Assembly: GCA_005798445.1 (NCBI GenBank)
Contig: SYJG01000442.1
Coordinates: 1 to 35,341 of the forward strand
Length of the DNA: 35,341 bases
Source: Planctomyces sp.
GTDB taxonomy: Bacteria; Planctomycetota; Planctomycetia; Planctomycetales; Planctomycetaceae
Direction of reading: 5' to 3'
This document shows positions 1 through 8,000 of the stretch, piece by piece; position 1 is the stretch's first letter; each line of letters starts with the position of its first letter. Under the pieces are notes generated by a model. That model did not search any database, was not told the DNA's origin, and worked only from the letters and a program-made list of their open reading frames with translations. The position numbers and the translations under genes are program-made.

Positions 1-582
1 CGCGGAGCGAAAGCCGTTCCTGTCGTCGAGCAACAGGTGACGAGCATGGAATGGCCAACGGCAAATCAACACTTTGATAAGCGCGTCGAGGCGAATGTTC
101 CGGTCACTGCGGAAGTGACCGATATCGAGCCGAACGTCATTGAGCCGGTTGACCCACAGAGCGAGGTGGTGTCCGGTTCGACGGTTGAACTCGTCGATCA
201 GTTTGTCGAACCGGTCATCCGGTTTGAGAATCAAAGCGACGAATTGCCCAGTGAGCCTCGTGTCGAACTCGACGAAGCCAACCAACCGTCGCTGATTGAT
301 GATCAGTTGCTTGCCGACTCGTCCGTCACGACGACTTACGAAGCGGCTTGGCAGCCGGTTTGGACATTCGTGTCGCAGGCGTTGTCGGCGTGGGTGGCGA
401 TGTCGGCATTGTGGTTGCTCGTTCGTTCGATGTGGTTTCGCTCGCGGTTGCGGAAGGCTCGGCGCATTGATCGCGGGCGAGCGGTTGACCTGCTGCGTGA
501 GTTGAACGTCACCGTCACGCACCGAGGCTGCGAAGCAATAGACGCGAAGGCGAGCGACGACGAACGATCCCACGACTGTTGA
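1..582 (+). CDS. M56 (BlaR1-like) membrane peptidase, N-terminal part, cut by window edge and ended by a frameshift
   Basis: The frame is open from base 1, so the gene starts upstream of the window; the GTG at 37 is only the first in-window start. The product shows a long acidic, Pro/Val-rich linker (to about base 330). One membrane segment follows at about 350-430, with WTFVSQALSAWVAMSALWLL as its core, and then an Arg-rich stretch. This is the layout of the region just before the zinc domain in BlaR1-type M56 proteins. The frame stops at 580-582, immediately before the M56 catalytic motif, which continues in another frame at 579-1427. I read both as one gene broken by a single indel between 501 and 580. 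The linker carries no palindromic element, unlike the linkers of the other M56 genes here. A partner BlaI gene would be expected upstream, outside the window. Confidence 0.7.
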   Translation, partial: RGAKAVPVVEQQVTSMEWPTANQHFDKRVEANVPVTAEVTDIEPNVIEPVDPQSEVVSGSTVELVDQFVEPVIRFENQSDELPSEPRVELDEANQPSLIDDQLLADSSVTTTYEAAWQPVWTFVSQALSAWVAMSALWLLVRSMWFRSRLRKARRIDRGRAVDLLRELNVTVTHRGCEAIDAKASDDERSHDC

Positions 583-1427
583 TCGTGTCTGGATTCACCG
601 AGCCGGCGGCGTTTGGGATTTGGCGGCCGACGATTGTGTTGCCGCCGAGTTGTGAGGCTCTGCCGCGCGAGGAATTGCGGGCGGTATTGGCTCACGAGTT
701 GGGACACATCGTGCGGGGTGATGTGTGGTGGCTGTTGATTGGGCGAGTGCTCACGACGGTCCTCGGATTTCAGCCGCTGAACCGGATCGCTCGGCGCGAG
801 TGGACGGCGGCGGCGGAATGTTTGTGCGACTCGTGGGCGGTGGATCGCGGTGTCGAGCGGCTGACGTTAGCTCGCTGCTTGACCGCATTGGCGGAACATC
901 GGCTGACGGGTGTCTCGCTGGCGGATGCACTCGCGGCAGTCGGATCGCCGTCGAGCCTGCGGACTCGGATCGAACGGCTCGTGGCTGATCCAGTCGTCGA
1001 TCCGTGGACCAAGCAATCACGACGCTGGCTGCTGAGCGGTTCGGTGATCGCGGCGGCTGTTCTGTCGGCGGTGATGCTGCCGCTCCCGAAAGTCGTGACC
1101 GCATCCGTACCGTCCGCCTTTGGCGGATCAGAGAGCGGCGTCCAGGAGGAACATGCCTTGAACGAGCCGCTCTGTGATGATCGCGGTACGGAGCTGATCC
1201 GCGAGATTGAATCCGAACTCACCGCGCTACGCACCGAACTGGGCCGCGCGGAACGATTCGCGGAACAGCGGAACGATCCGAAGTGGTTCGATGCCGTGCA
1301 ACAACTTCGCGACCGCGAGCGACAGCTTGTCGAACGCTGGCGAGTGTTGAGGAATGAAACGGTGCCAGCGGAAGAAACAGAACAAGGACAAGAAACGGGA
1401 ACACTGATCGACGCTGATCTGCGCTGA
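579..1427 (+). CDS. M56 (BlaR1-like) peptidase, catalytic part, shifted frame
   Basis: This is the C-terminal half of the frameshifted M56 gene. The frame is open from 501; the nominal start is a TTG at 579, with no convincing ribosome-binding site, so it is probably not an independent start. The product carries the family signature of EPAAFGIWRP (upstream of the zinc site), then HELGH at 693-707 followed by IVRGD. Next comes AECLCDSWAVDRG, which takes the place of the usual EREHCCDD segment. A hydrophobic helix lies at about 1030-1090 (LLSGSVIAAAVLSAVMLPLP). The tail is short and ends in an alpha-helical, probably coiled-coil stretch (about 1190-1370), so this member lacks the huge sensor extension of its paralogues. 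It could be a sensor protease for a repressor outside the window. If the frameshift is real the gene is dead. Confidence 0.75.
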   Translation: MIVSGFTEPAAFGIWRPTIVLPPSCEALPREELRAVLAHELGHIVRGDVWWLLIGRVLTTVLGFQPLNRIARREWTAAAECLCDSWAVDRGVERLTLARCLTALAEHRLTGVSLADALAAVGSPSSLRTRIERLVADPVVDPWTKQSRRWLLSGSVIAAAVLSAVMLPLPKVVTASVPSAFGGSESGVQEEHALNEPLCDDRGTELIREIESELTALRTELGRAERFAEQRNDPKWFDAVQQLRDRERQLVERWRVLRNETVPAEETEQGQETGTLIDADLR

Positions 1428-1497
1428 TTCGGAAGAACAAAGGTGCCCGGATTAGTGACGATTCGTGTGGATGAGCGTTCCAAGAAAAAGATCCAAA

Positions 1498-1515
1498 GCG
1501 GTGCTGAAACACCGC
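1498..1515 (+). other. Small hairpin in leader between M56 and secretin-like gene
   Basis: GCGGTG, six-base loop, CACCGC: a perfect 6-bp stem 21 bases before the start codon at 1537. It lies just upstream of the Shine-Dalgarno tract AAGGAAAGGA (1521-1530). It has no T-tract, so it is not a typical terminator. It may be an intercistronic mRNA structure. Confidence 0.35.
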
Positions 1516-1536
1516 ACTCCAAGGAAAGGAATCGCC

Positions 1537-4500
1537 ATGTCACTCAGGATGGTTTCGTTGTGGATCGTCGGGGCGTTGTTGGTCGCCGCGACATTGAAAG
1601 CCGACCCGCCGCAGAAAGGGCTCGCACCGGAGCTGCCTCTGAAACCGGGGGTCAAGATCTCCGCAGAAAATAACCGTGTGGTTGTTGAAGGTGCGCCCGG
1701 TACTTTGAGAGCAACATCGGTGGAGTTCTTCGAGTCACCGCAGCAGCAGATTCGGTTCGATGTGAAGGTTTGGGACGTCGATCACTCCAAGCTGCGTGTG
1801 ATTACGAAGTCAGATTCGGGCGTATTTTCGTTCTACCGAGTCAATGGTCTGGCCAAGCTGCCGGAAGGGATCACAATTCAGCCTCCCGAATTTGATCTGT
1901 CGATTTCACCGCTCACGGCACCGTTCAGAGCGTTTGCCGTGCGGAACAGCTCCGTGTCGAAGACGCTGCATGGCCACGACATTTCGTCCGCGTTCAAGAC
2001 GATTACCGAGCCAACTCTGGTCGCCACCAACGGTCGAGAAGCCACGATGCTCAGCGGCGGTGAAGTGCCGATCTTCACTCCACGAGCCGGTGACTCAGAC
2101 GAGATCGCGTTTCATGAGTTTGGATTGAAGTTGAAGATTCTGCCGAGGCTCATGGATCAAGGCCGACTCGCGCTTGGCCTCGATTTCGAGCACTGCGAAC
2201 TCGATCGAAAACCTGAAAACGACGACTCCGGCATCCCACTGATCTCCAGCCAAGGCTTTCGACTTTCTGCTCAATTGAAGCTCGGCGAGCAATTACTGGT
2301 CGCTCAGCAGATTGGCAAGCAAGACGTGACTCGCTTGGTGCAGATCCAGCCGACGTTGTTCGTCGAACAACAGGCAACGAATAAGCCGCAGGACGCCAAG
2401 CCAGCCACGGTGTCCAAAAGCCGATCGCGACCTCTGCACGAAGAGCCTTGGCCCACGCCGCCGACACCAGGTGAATCAAGTCCGGCACCGAAGGACATCA
2501 CCGTCGAAGACCGCTGGCCGATCGACGATATGAAGGTCGGAGACGAAGTCATTCCGGTATTCGTGTTCATGAACCGAAATCGAACGGCCGTGGGGGTGCT
2601 GAGTCCGTCCGATGCCCGCAAATTGCGATTGCGAGTGGTTGCCATTTCAAAGTCTGAGCGAGGCGAAGGATTGAGGGTCACGCTGCGGTCGCACATGGCT
2701 GCCAGCTCGAACGACACATTGGAAGAGTTTCAGGAGCGGGCGGACTTGGCGATGACGTGCTGTTTGTTGAGTACCTCCGGTCGTGGATTCAACCAGAAAG
2801 CCGCTCTTCGCGACGTTTTGGAGACTCTACCCGCCAGTATCGGACTGGTTCCCGTGGAACTGGCCGTCGAGGGAGTCTGGCGAATACCGGCGGATGAAGA
2901 CATCGAGATTCTTCACGCCGACGATCATTACGACATCGAAAAGGTCGATGGACGCTACCCGGAATGGCCACGCCTCATCGCCAAGAAACCGGGACTCGGA
3001 CGATTGATCTTCGCTCAAGGAGATTCGTATCTCGCGCAGATGGAGATCCTCGTCAAAGCCGACACGCGCGAGTTGGAACTGCACATCCGCCAGCAGTTCC
3101 CTGCGGCGGAGGTGACGATGACTTCGGTCGGCGCGAACTCGCTGATGTTGAAAGGGACGGTTGGTTCGGAAGAAGACGCGACCGGCATCGTGGAACTCGC
3201 CGAGCAGTTCGCTCCGAAGGTGCTCAACCGGTTGAAGGTCGGGGCGGCGATCGGTAGCCGAACTCGTGAGAGTTCGGACCGAAGTCTCACGACTTCAGCT
3301 ACGGAGCCACGCGCCGTGCGACAAGCGAACGGGATCGCAGACAACGCCGACTCGAATTCGACCGGCGAGCGGGGCGGCGTCAGCCCCCCGGTGGAACGTG
3401 ACCGTACGACGAACCGGGGGGCTGACGCCACTCCACTCGCCGAGTCAAAAATCACCGAACCGCAGAGAGTGCGGCCTCTCAAAGCTGGCCCCGGAAACTC
3501 TCCAAAGTCCGAGGAACTCGAACAGCTTCGCGACGAGATTCGCGAACTGCGTCAGGATGTCCGCGAGTTGATTCAACGTCTCGATCGTGAGCCAGCGGCC
3601 GCTTCGGCGCAACCTCCAGTGACGCCTCCGACGAAAACCACGCTCAGTACGGGTGAGCCGTGGAAGCCGGCACGTTTAGCGCATCAGTCTATCATCGAGA
3701 ACGCCTGGCAAATGCTGGGACTTCGATTCGTACCACTGACGGAGCCGGAGAAAAAACAGCTTCTCTCGAAGTACCAAGGCGGGATGAAAGTGACCGAGGT
3801 TCGCGCTGACAGCCCTGCGTCACAGAACAACATTCGTAAGGACGACATCCTGGTCGGCCTCCACGTTTGGGAGACCACCACCTTTGACAATCTTCAGTAT
3901 GTCCTCGGACATCCTCACGTCGTGCAGCACGGCACTTTGAAGTTTTACGTCGTGCGCGGCACGGAAACTCTCTTCGGAGAATTGAAGATTGTCACACCGG
4001 CGATGCCGATGCCGAGCAACATGCGAATTGGGACGAAGCCGCCTCGGTCCATCGCGTTGTCCGATCTGCCCAACAAGCTGGAGACGGAATTCGACAAGCT
4101 CAAACTGCACATCGAAGTGCATCGAGCGCTGATCGAGACCGCCCTCGAAGCGCGAGGCATTACTGTCACCGATGAAGAAGCTCGACAGTTGCTTCAGCTC
4201 CACGCCGATCGGGATTCGATTCCGGTCGATCTGTTTCTTCAAGCCATGAAGCTCACGCCGATGGGGCAACAGTTCCTGCAGGCGAGTCGTCAGCAATTGG
4301 CGCTGGTGAAGTACTCCGGCCAAACGACGGAGCCGACCGAACAGGAATTACGCGACGCCTACCAACTGGCTCAAGCGGGTCGAGTCGCCAGCCAGCAGGT
4401 TTCGTTTGCCGACAAAGCCAAGGCCGAAGAGGTTGCTCGTGAAGTCCGCCAGAACCCCCAGCAGTTCGCGGACATCGCGGCCAAGCACGGTCAGGCGAAT

Positions 4501-4845
4501 TCATTCACGGGCCGCACGCTGATCCCAACGATTCCGCCCGCCCCACAGGATGAAGTGCTTGCCAAGCTCAAGGACGGAGAAGTGAGCGACGTCATTCCGG
4601 TGGGAGATCAATTCGTCATCTACCAGCGTCAGCGAATCGTCCAACCGCAAGGGACGTTCGACGACCTCAAACGGCAACTGCGAGCCACTCTGATCCTCAA
4701 CAAGACCAACGAAATCGGCCAGCGCGAAGTCGAGCAACTTCGGAAGGCCTACCGGCTGATCATCGTGCCTGCCGGTGCGGCTACCGCGACTGCCGAACCA
4801 GCCGTTGCGATCCCGGTCTCGACTCTAAAAACCAACGCCGAGTGA
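1537..4845 (+). CDS. Exported mosaic protein: secretin core, pilus-N/BON-like, PDZ and PpiC-like domains
   Basis: The start is chosen at ATG 1537 (1102 aa), six bases after AAGGA, because it directly begins a signal peptide (MSLRMVSLWIVGALLVAATLKA, cleavage before DPP). Residues ~60-262 match the CpaC/RhcC-type secretin core: TEPTLVATNGREA, SGGEVPI, HEFGLKLKILP, then a closing beta segment. Residues ~437-505 resemble the pilus-formation N-domain, and ~509-571 the BON-like domain that follows it in CpaC (LMLKGTVGSEEDA). Residues ~572-635 are encoded by two palindromic repeats. A coiled coil lies at ~658-685 and a PDZ domain at ~717-820 (VTEVRADSPASQNNIRKDDI). A SurA/PpiC-like prolyl isomerase part follows at ~850-1065. 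The secretin core precedes the N-domains, the reverse of the normal CpaC order. It probably acts in the periplasm or at the outer membrane; whether it forms a channel is doubtful. It lies 109 bases behind the M56 gene, possibly in one operon. Confidence 0.85.
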   Translation: MSLRMVSLWIVGALLVAATLKADPPQKGLAPELPLKPGVKISAENNRVVVEGAPGTLRATSVEFFESPQQQIRFDVKVWDVDHSKLRVITKSDSGVFSFYRVNGLAKLPEGITIQPPEFDLSISPLTAPFRAFAVRNSSVSKTLHGHDISSAFKTITEPTLVATNGREATMLSGGEVPIFTPRAGDSDEIAFHEFGLKLKILPRLMDQGRLALGLDFEHCELDRKPENDDSGIPLISSQGFRLSAQLKLGEQLLVAQQIGKQDVTRLVQIQPTLFVEQQATNKPQDAKPATVSKSRSRPLHEEPWPTPPTPGESSPAPKDITVEDRWPIDDMKVGDEVIPVFVFMNRNRTAVGVLSPSDARKLRLRVVAISKSERGEGLRVTLRSHMAASSNDTLEEFQERADLAMTCCLLSTSGRGFNQKAALRDVLETLPASIGLVPVELAVEGVWRIPADEDIEILHADDHYDIEKVDGRYPEWPRLIAKKPGLGRLIFAQGDSYLAQMEILVKADTRELELHIRQQFPAAEVTMTSVGANSLMLKGTVGSEEDATGIVELAEQFAPKVLNRLKVGAAIGSRTRESSDRSLTTSATEPRAVRQANGIADNADSNSTGERGGVSPPVERDRTTNRGADATPLAESKITEPQRVRPLKAGPGNSPKSEELEQLRDEIRELRQDVRELIQRLDREPAAASAQPPVTPPTKTTLSTGEPWKPARLAHQSIIENAWQMLGLRFVPLTEPEKKQLLSKYQGGMKVTEVRADSPASQNNIRKDDILVGLHVWETTTFDNLQYVLGHPHVVQHGTLKFYVVRGTETLFGELKIVTPAMPMPSNMRIGTKPPRSIALSDLPNKLETEFDKLKLHIEVHRALIETALEARGITVTDEEARQLLQLHADRDSIPVDLFLQAMKLTPMGQQFLQASRQQLALVKYSGQTTEPTEQELRDAYQLAQAGRVASQQVSFADKAKAEEVAREVRQNPQQFADIAAKHGQANSFTGRTLIPTIPPAPQDEVLAKLKDGEVSDVIPVGDQFVIYQRQRIVQPQGTFDDLKRQLRATLILNKTNEIGQREVEQLRKAYRLIIVPAGAATATAEPAVAIPVSTLKTNAE
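3252..3304. repeat. Double palindrome inside secretin-like gene
   Basis: Two adjacent perfect hairpins: CCGAACTC-GTGA-GAGTTCGG (3258-3277) and GAAGTC-TCAC-GACTTC (3281-3296). They are bounded by GGTAGC and its near-complement AGCTACGG. The element is read in frame as a Ser/Arg/Thr-rich linker right after the BON-like domain. Confidence 0.75.
3364..3441. repeat. Intragenic palindromic element, family 'GGCGTCAGCCCCCCGG', copy 1
   Basis: A perfect 17-bp inverted repeat, GGCGTCAGCCCCCCGGT (3376-3392) against its complement (3413-3429), with a 20-base spacer. An imperfect outer GGCGAG...CTCGCC extension gives about 78 bp, or 26 codons. It is translated in frame (GGVSPPV...GADATPLAE) in the linker between the BON-like domain and the coiled coil. 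Relatives lie at 12748-12826, 12876-12959 and 32444-32522. Confidence 0.85.
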
Positions 4846-4850
4846 TTCCC

Positions 4851-4890
4851 CTGCGGCGGATGAAAGAGAAATGAGCAGAGATCGCCGCAG
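4851..4890. other. Inverted repeat between convergent genes
   Basis: CTGCGGCG (4851-4858) pairs with CGCCGCAG (4883-4890) across a 24-base loop, six bases after the stop of the secretin-like gene. There is no T-run, so a Rho-independent terminator is unlikely. A weak bidirectional transcription-end structure is possible. Confidence 0.35.
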
Positions 4891-4918
4891 ACTCTGGATC
4901 TCATCGACATGCTCGTCC

Positions 4919-5011
4919 TCAATCCAAATCCGTGATATTTCGACGGAACGCCTTCGCATCGACCGCCGAGCCGAACTTCACTCCGAGCTTTTCCAAGACC
5001 AACGCGGCAGC
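4919..5011 (-). other. In-frame coding-like extension beyond the TAG stop of the exported mosaic gene
   Basis: Immediately after the TAG at 5014-5012 on the minus strand the same frame continues for 30 sense codons to a TGA at 4921-4919. It encodes AAALVLEKLGVKFGSA followed by VDAKAFRRNITDLD. Codon third positions are G/C-rich like the gene, and the peptide has an amphipathic helix pattern. It may be the true C-terminus cut off by a CAG-to-TAG nonsense change, or simply debris. Confidence 0.35.
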
Positions 5012-8000
5012 CTATTCGGCATGTAACGACGTGTTCTCCTTTGGTGACTTCGAGAGATGCTCACGCAGCTTTTCCAGAGACGGGAACAGATCGGACATCG
5101 GATCGTCCGACTTTGGCTTGCGCCGCAGTTCCCAAATGGAAGTCTTCTTTCCGGTCGCGAAAACTTCCGGACGCTGCGATTCTGTCGTGTTGTTTAAGCA
5201 AATGCGGACCACGTCGTCGGCGAATTCGATGATTCCCAGCACGACGGTTCGACTCTCGCCGTCGTTGGGATTCATGATGAGATCGATTTGTTGAGGCAGC
5301 CCTGGTTCTCCGAACTTGAGCTGAACGGATTCTGCGTCCTCACGCTCGAAGCCCAACTCACGCCAGATCGTCACGATGTCGCCTTTGATCTCCGCAAAGA
5401 TTGGGATGCCTTCGGGATCATGGGTGTCAAGGTCCCAGCGGCCCTGCAACTTCGCGAGCATCTCCGCTTTTGGATCGGACTTCGACGCCGCGGTCTGTGT
5501 TTCCGCTTTGTTTGCCGACTTGCTTTCGGCGTTCTCAGCAGCCGCACTCTCGTCCCATCGAGTCGCCTCGATGCCCGCCGCTTTCAGGGCCGAGTTGATC
5601 GCGATTCGGAGTTCGGATTCTTTCTGCGTCTGCCGAGCTTCTCGCTGACAGCGTTGCGAGGGATCGCGAACAATCGCCATCACGATCACGTCCCCTTGGC
5701 CCGCCTCGCGGAAGTTGACCGTCACTCCCTTCAACGCATTCAAGCTTTGAACGAGCTTGCTGTATCCCGGATTCTTTCCGAGTCCCGGCAAGACCTGCGA
5801 GCCGGCGTAGAGATCGATCTCGATGTGATCCGTTTTCGTTGGTGGTGCGGTTGATGAAGATGGCACCCCTGGTTTCGCTTTGACGAGTTTGTCACCCGCA
5901 GACCGAGCGGCTTCATACGCGGCTTCGATCTCCAAGACCTCGGCCTGTGAGACTTGAGCTCCTCGTACCAATTCCCTGAGAGCTTGAAGCCGCTCCACAT
6001 GCTGCTTGTGAGCCTCCGGAGGTTCGGCCTGGGCCAGTTCATTGATCGCCCGCAAGCCCTCGCTCGGCTTCGCAGTTCCATTTCGCAGGTCATCCCACAG
6101 CAGGTCTAATCGCGTGCGGAGGATCGCAACAACTTCCGGTGTTGCTCCCTTCTTGGTGTTGCTGACAACTGAGCCTGGAGGTTTCGTTGACACAGGTGCG
6201 GTCGAGTCCCATCGCAGCGCGTCCCCTTCGATCAGCTCACCCGCGCGGCGGTTGATGATCTTTTCGCGGAGTTCCTTGCGCTGGCCGATCTGGCGTTCGA
6301 GGCGGCTGAGGCGGGACTGCAGTTCCTTTACCTGGAGTTCTTCCACTTGCAGCTTCAGGTCGAACGCGGTGCTCAGCAGGTTCTTGAGTTTGCGTTGATG
6401 CTCGGCAATCGCCGGCTGGTTCTGCTCGGCCTGCCCGTTCGCTTGAAGCTGCCGAATCGTCGCCGCCTCAGCCGCCGCCGCCGACTCTTGAGCAACAAGC
6501 TGCTCGACCAACTGCTTCGCGGCGGGAGTGTCGAGACGGACCGTACTCGTCTCGCGAGTGACGGTCACGAGAATCGTGCGAGGTTCGGGATTTTTATCGA
6601 GCCACAACAGCAAGGAGGTGGAGCCGACACCTTTGCCGATCACGGCGATTTTCGTTTCGGACAACTGGTTGAAATCAATGATGTCCGTACCGGCAATCGC
6701 GATCCGAGAGATCGCCTCCCGCGTGGTCAACGCCTTAACATGCCCTAGAAGTACCGCCAATTGCTCGGTCGGTTCATGAACCTTCTGAATCGCATCTGGT
6801 TTGGACTCCGCAGCTTGTTGATTCGGTTTCTCTGGGACATCGAATTTGTGAACGGCCGCTTCGATCTCATCTTGAGCTTCCGCCGGCGCGAACACGATGA
6901 CCGAACGGAACGTGGCATTCGAGAAGAAGTGATAGGGCTGCTCGCGATACTTAGCGCGGAGCAACTCACGCACGCGCGACGGCTCGATTTCGGTCTTCAC
7001 GAGGGCGACGGTTGGCTTTGGCATCGGCTGAGCCGGGGCTTCGACGCGGGCCCAATCGGTTGCCAGTTTCCGATCGAGTTCGCGTTCCGTCTTTGCCGCG
7101 CCGCTGCGCAGGAGTTGCTTCCGCTGGTCCTCGAACGGCGAGAGGACGAGCCGCCTCGTCGCGTTCGGCCCAATCGACAGTGAAACCCCAACAGGCCGCT
7201 CGCCGAGCACGTTGACGGTGAAATAGCCCTGGAAGTTGTGGCTGTCCGGCTTCCACTCCAGGAGACCGTTGCCGTCCGCAACTTCGATGAAGAACATCCA
7301 CTCGCGGTTTTCAACCGGCCAGATCGTGAGTTCCGAGGACGCTCCGTTCTCTGCTCGGCGGCTCCATGTGCCGACGATCTCCGGAATCTTGGCGTCGGCG
7401 ACGTAAGGAGGGTTCTCTGGGAGTGCCGACGTTTCGAGCAGGCCAGAGCGCTTCGCCGAAAAGGTGGTGGAAAGCGACAACGACGTTCGGGTCCACTCTT
7501 GAGTGACTAGCTCTTCCTCTGGGCTTTCTTTGATACCGCCATCTTTCGGAGTTTCCTTCGCTGATGGCTTCTGAGGGTTCGCAACAATGACACGCACCTT
7601 GTTCGTCCCGACCAGTGGTTGAAGAGTGATCTTGGAATGATCGCCGTCATCCTCCCAAGCCCCTTCGAATCGTTGACGGGCAGCAGACCATTTCACGGAA
7701 ATCCTCGTCGGTGTGGTGACCCAGGGTTGGTCAATCAGGAAATCCGTGGCACCGGTTTGAACTCGCCGAATCTCCATCTCCGCGATCGTTGCGGCATTGG
7801 TCTCAGGAGACACAAATTTCACACGCCATGTCCCGGTGATGTCCGGCATCTTGGAGTCGTCTGAGAACTTGGAGCTTGTTTCATCGTTCGAGTGTCGCAA
7901 CGCGAGATGGATCGTGCCCTTCTCGCCGGCCTGCTTCATCTGGAGCATTTGCTCGATGGTCACGAGCAGCGACACATGCTTCACGGTGGGATGCTCGGGA

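Noticed and set aside
4851..4890. Rho-independent terminator for the secretin-like gene
   Set aside because: The loop is 24 bases and no T-run follows on either strand.
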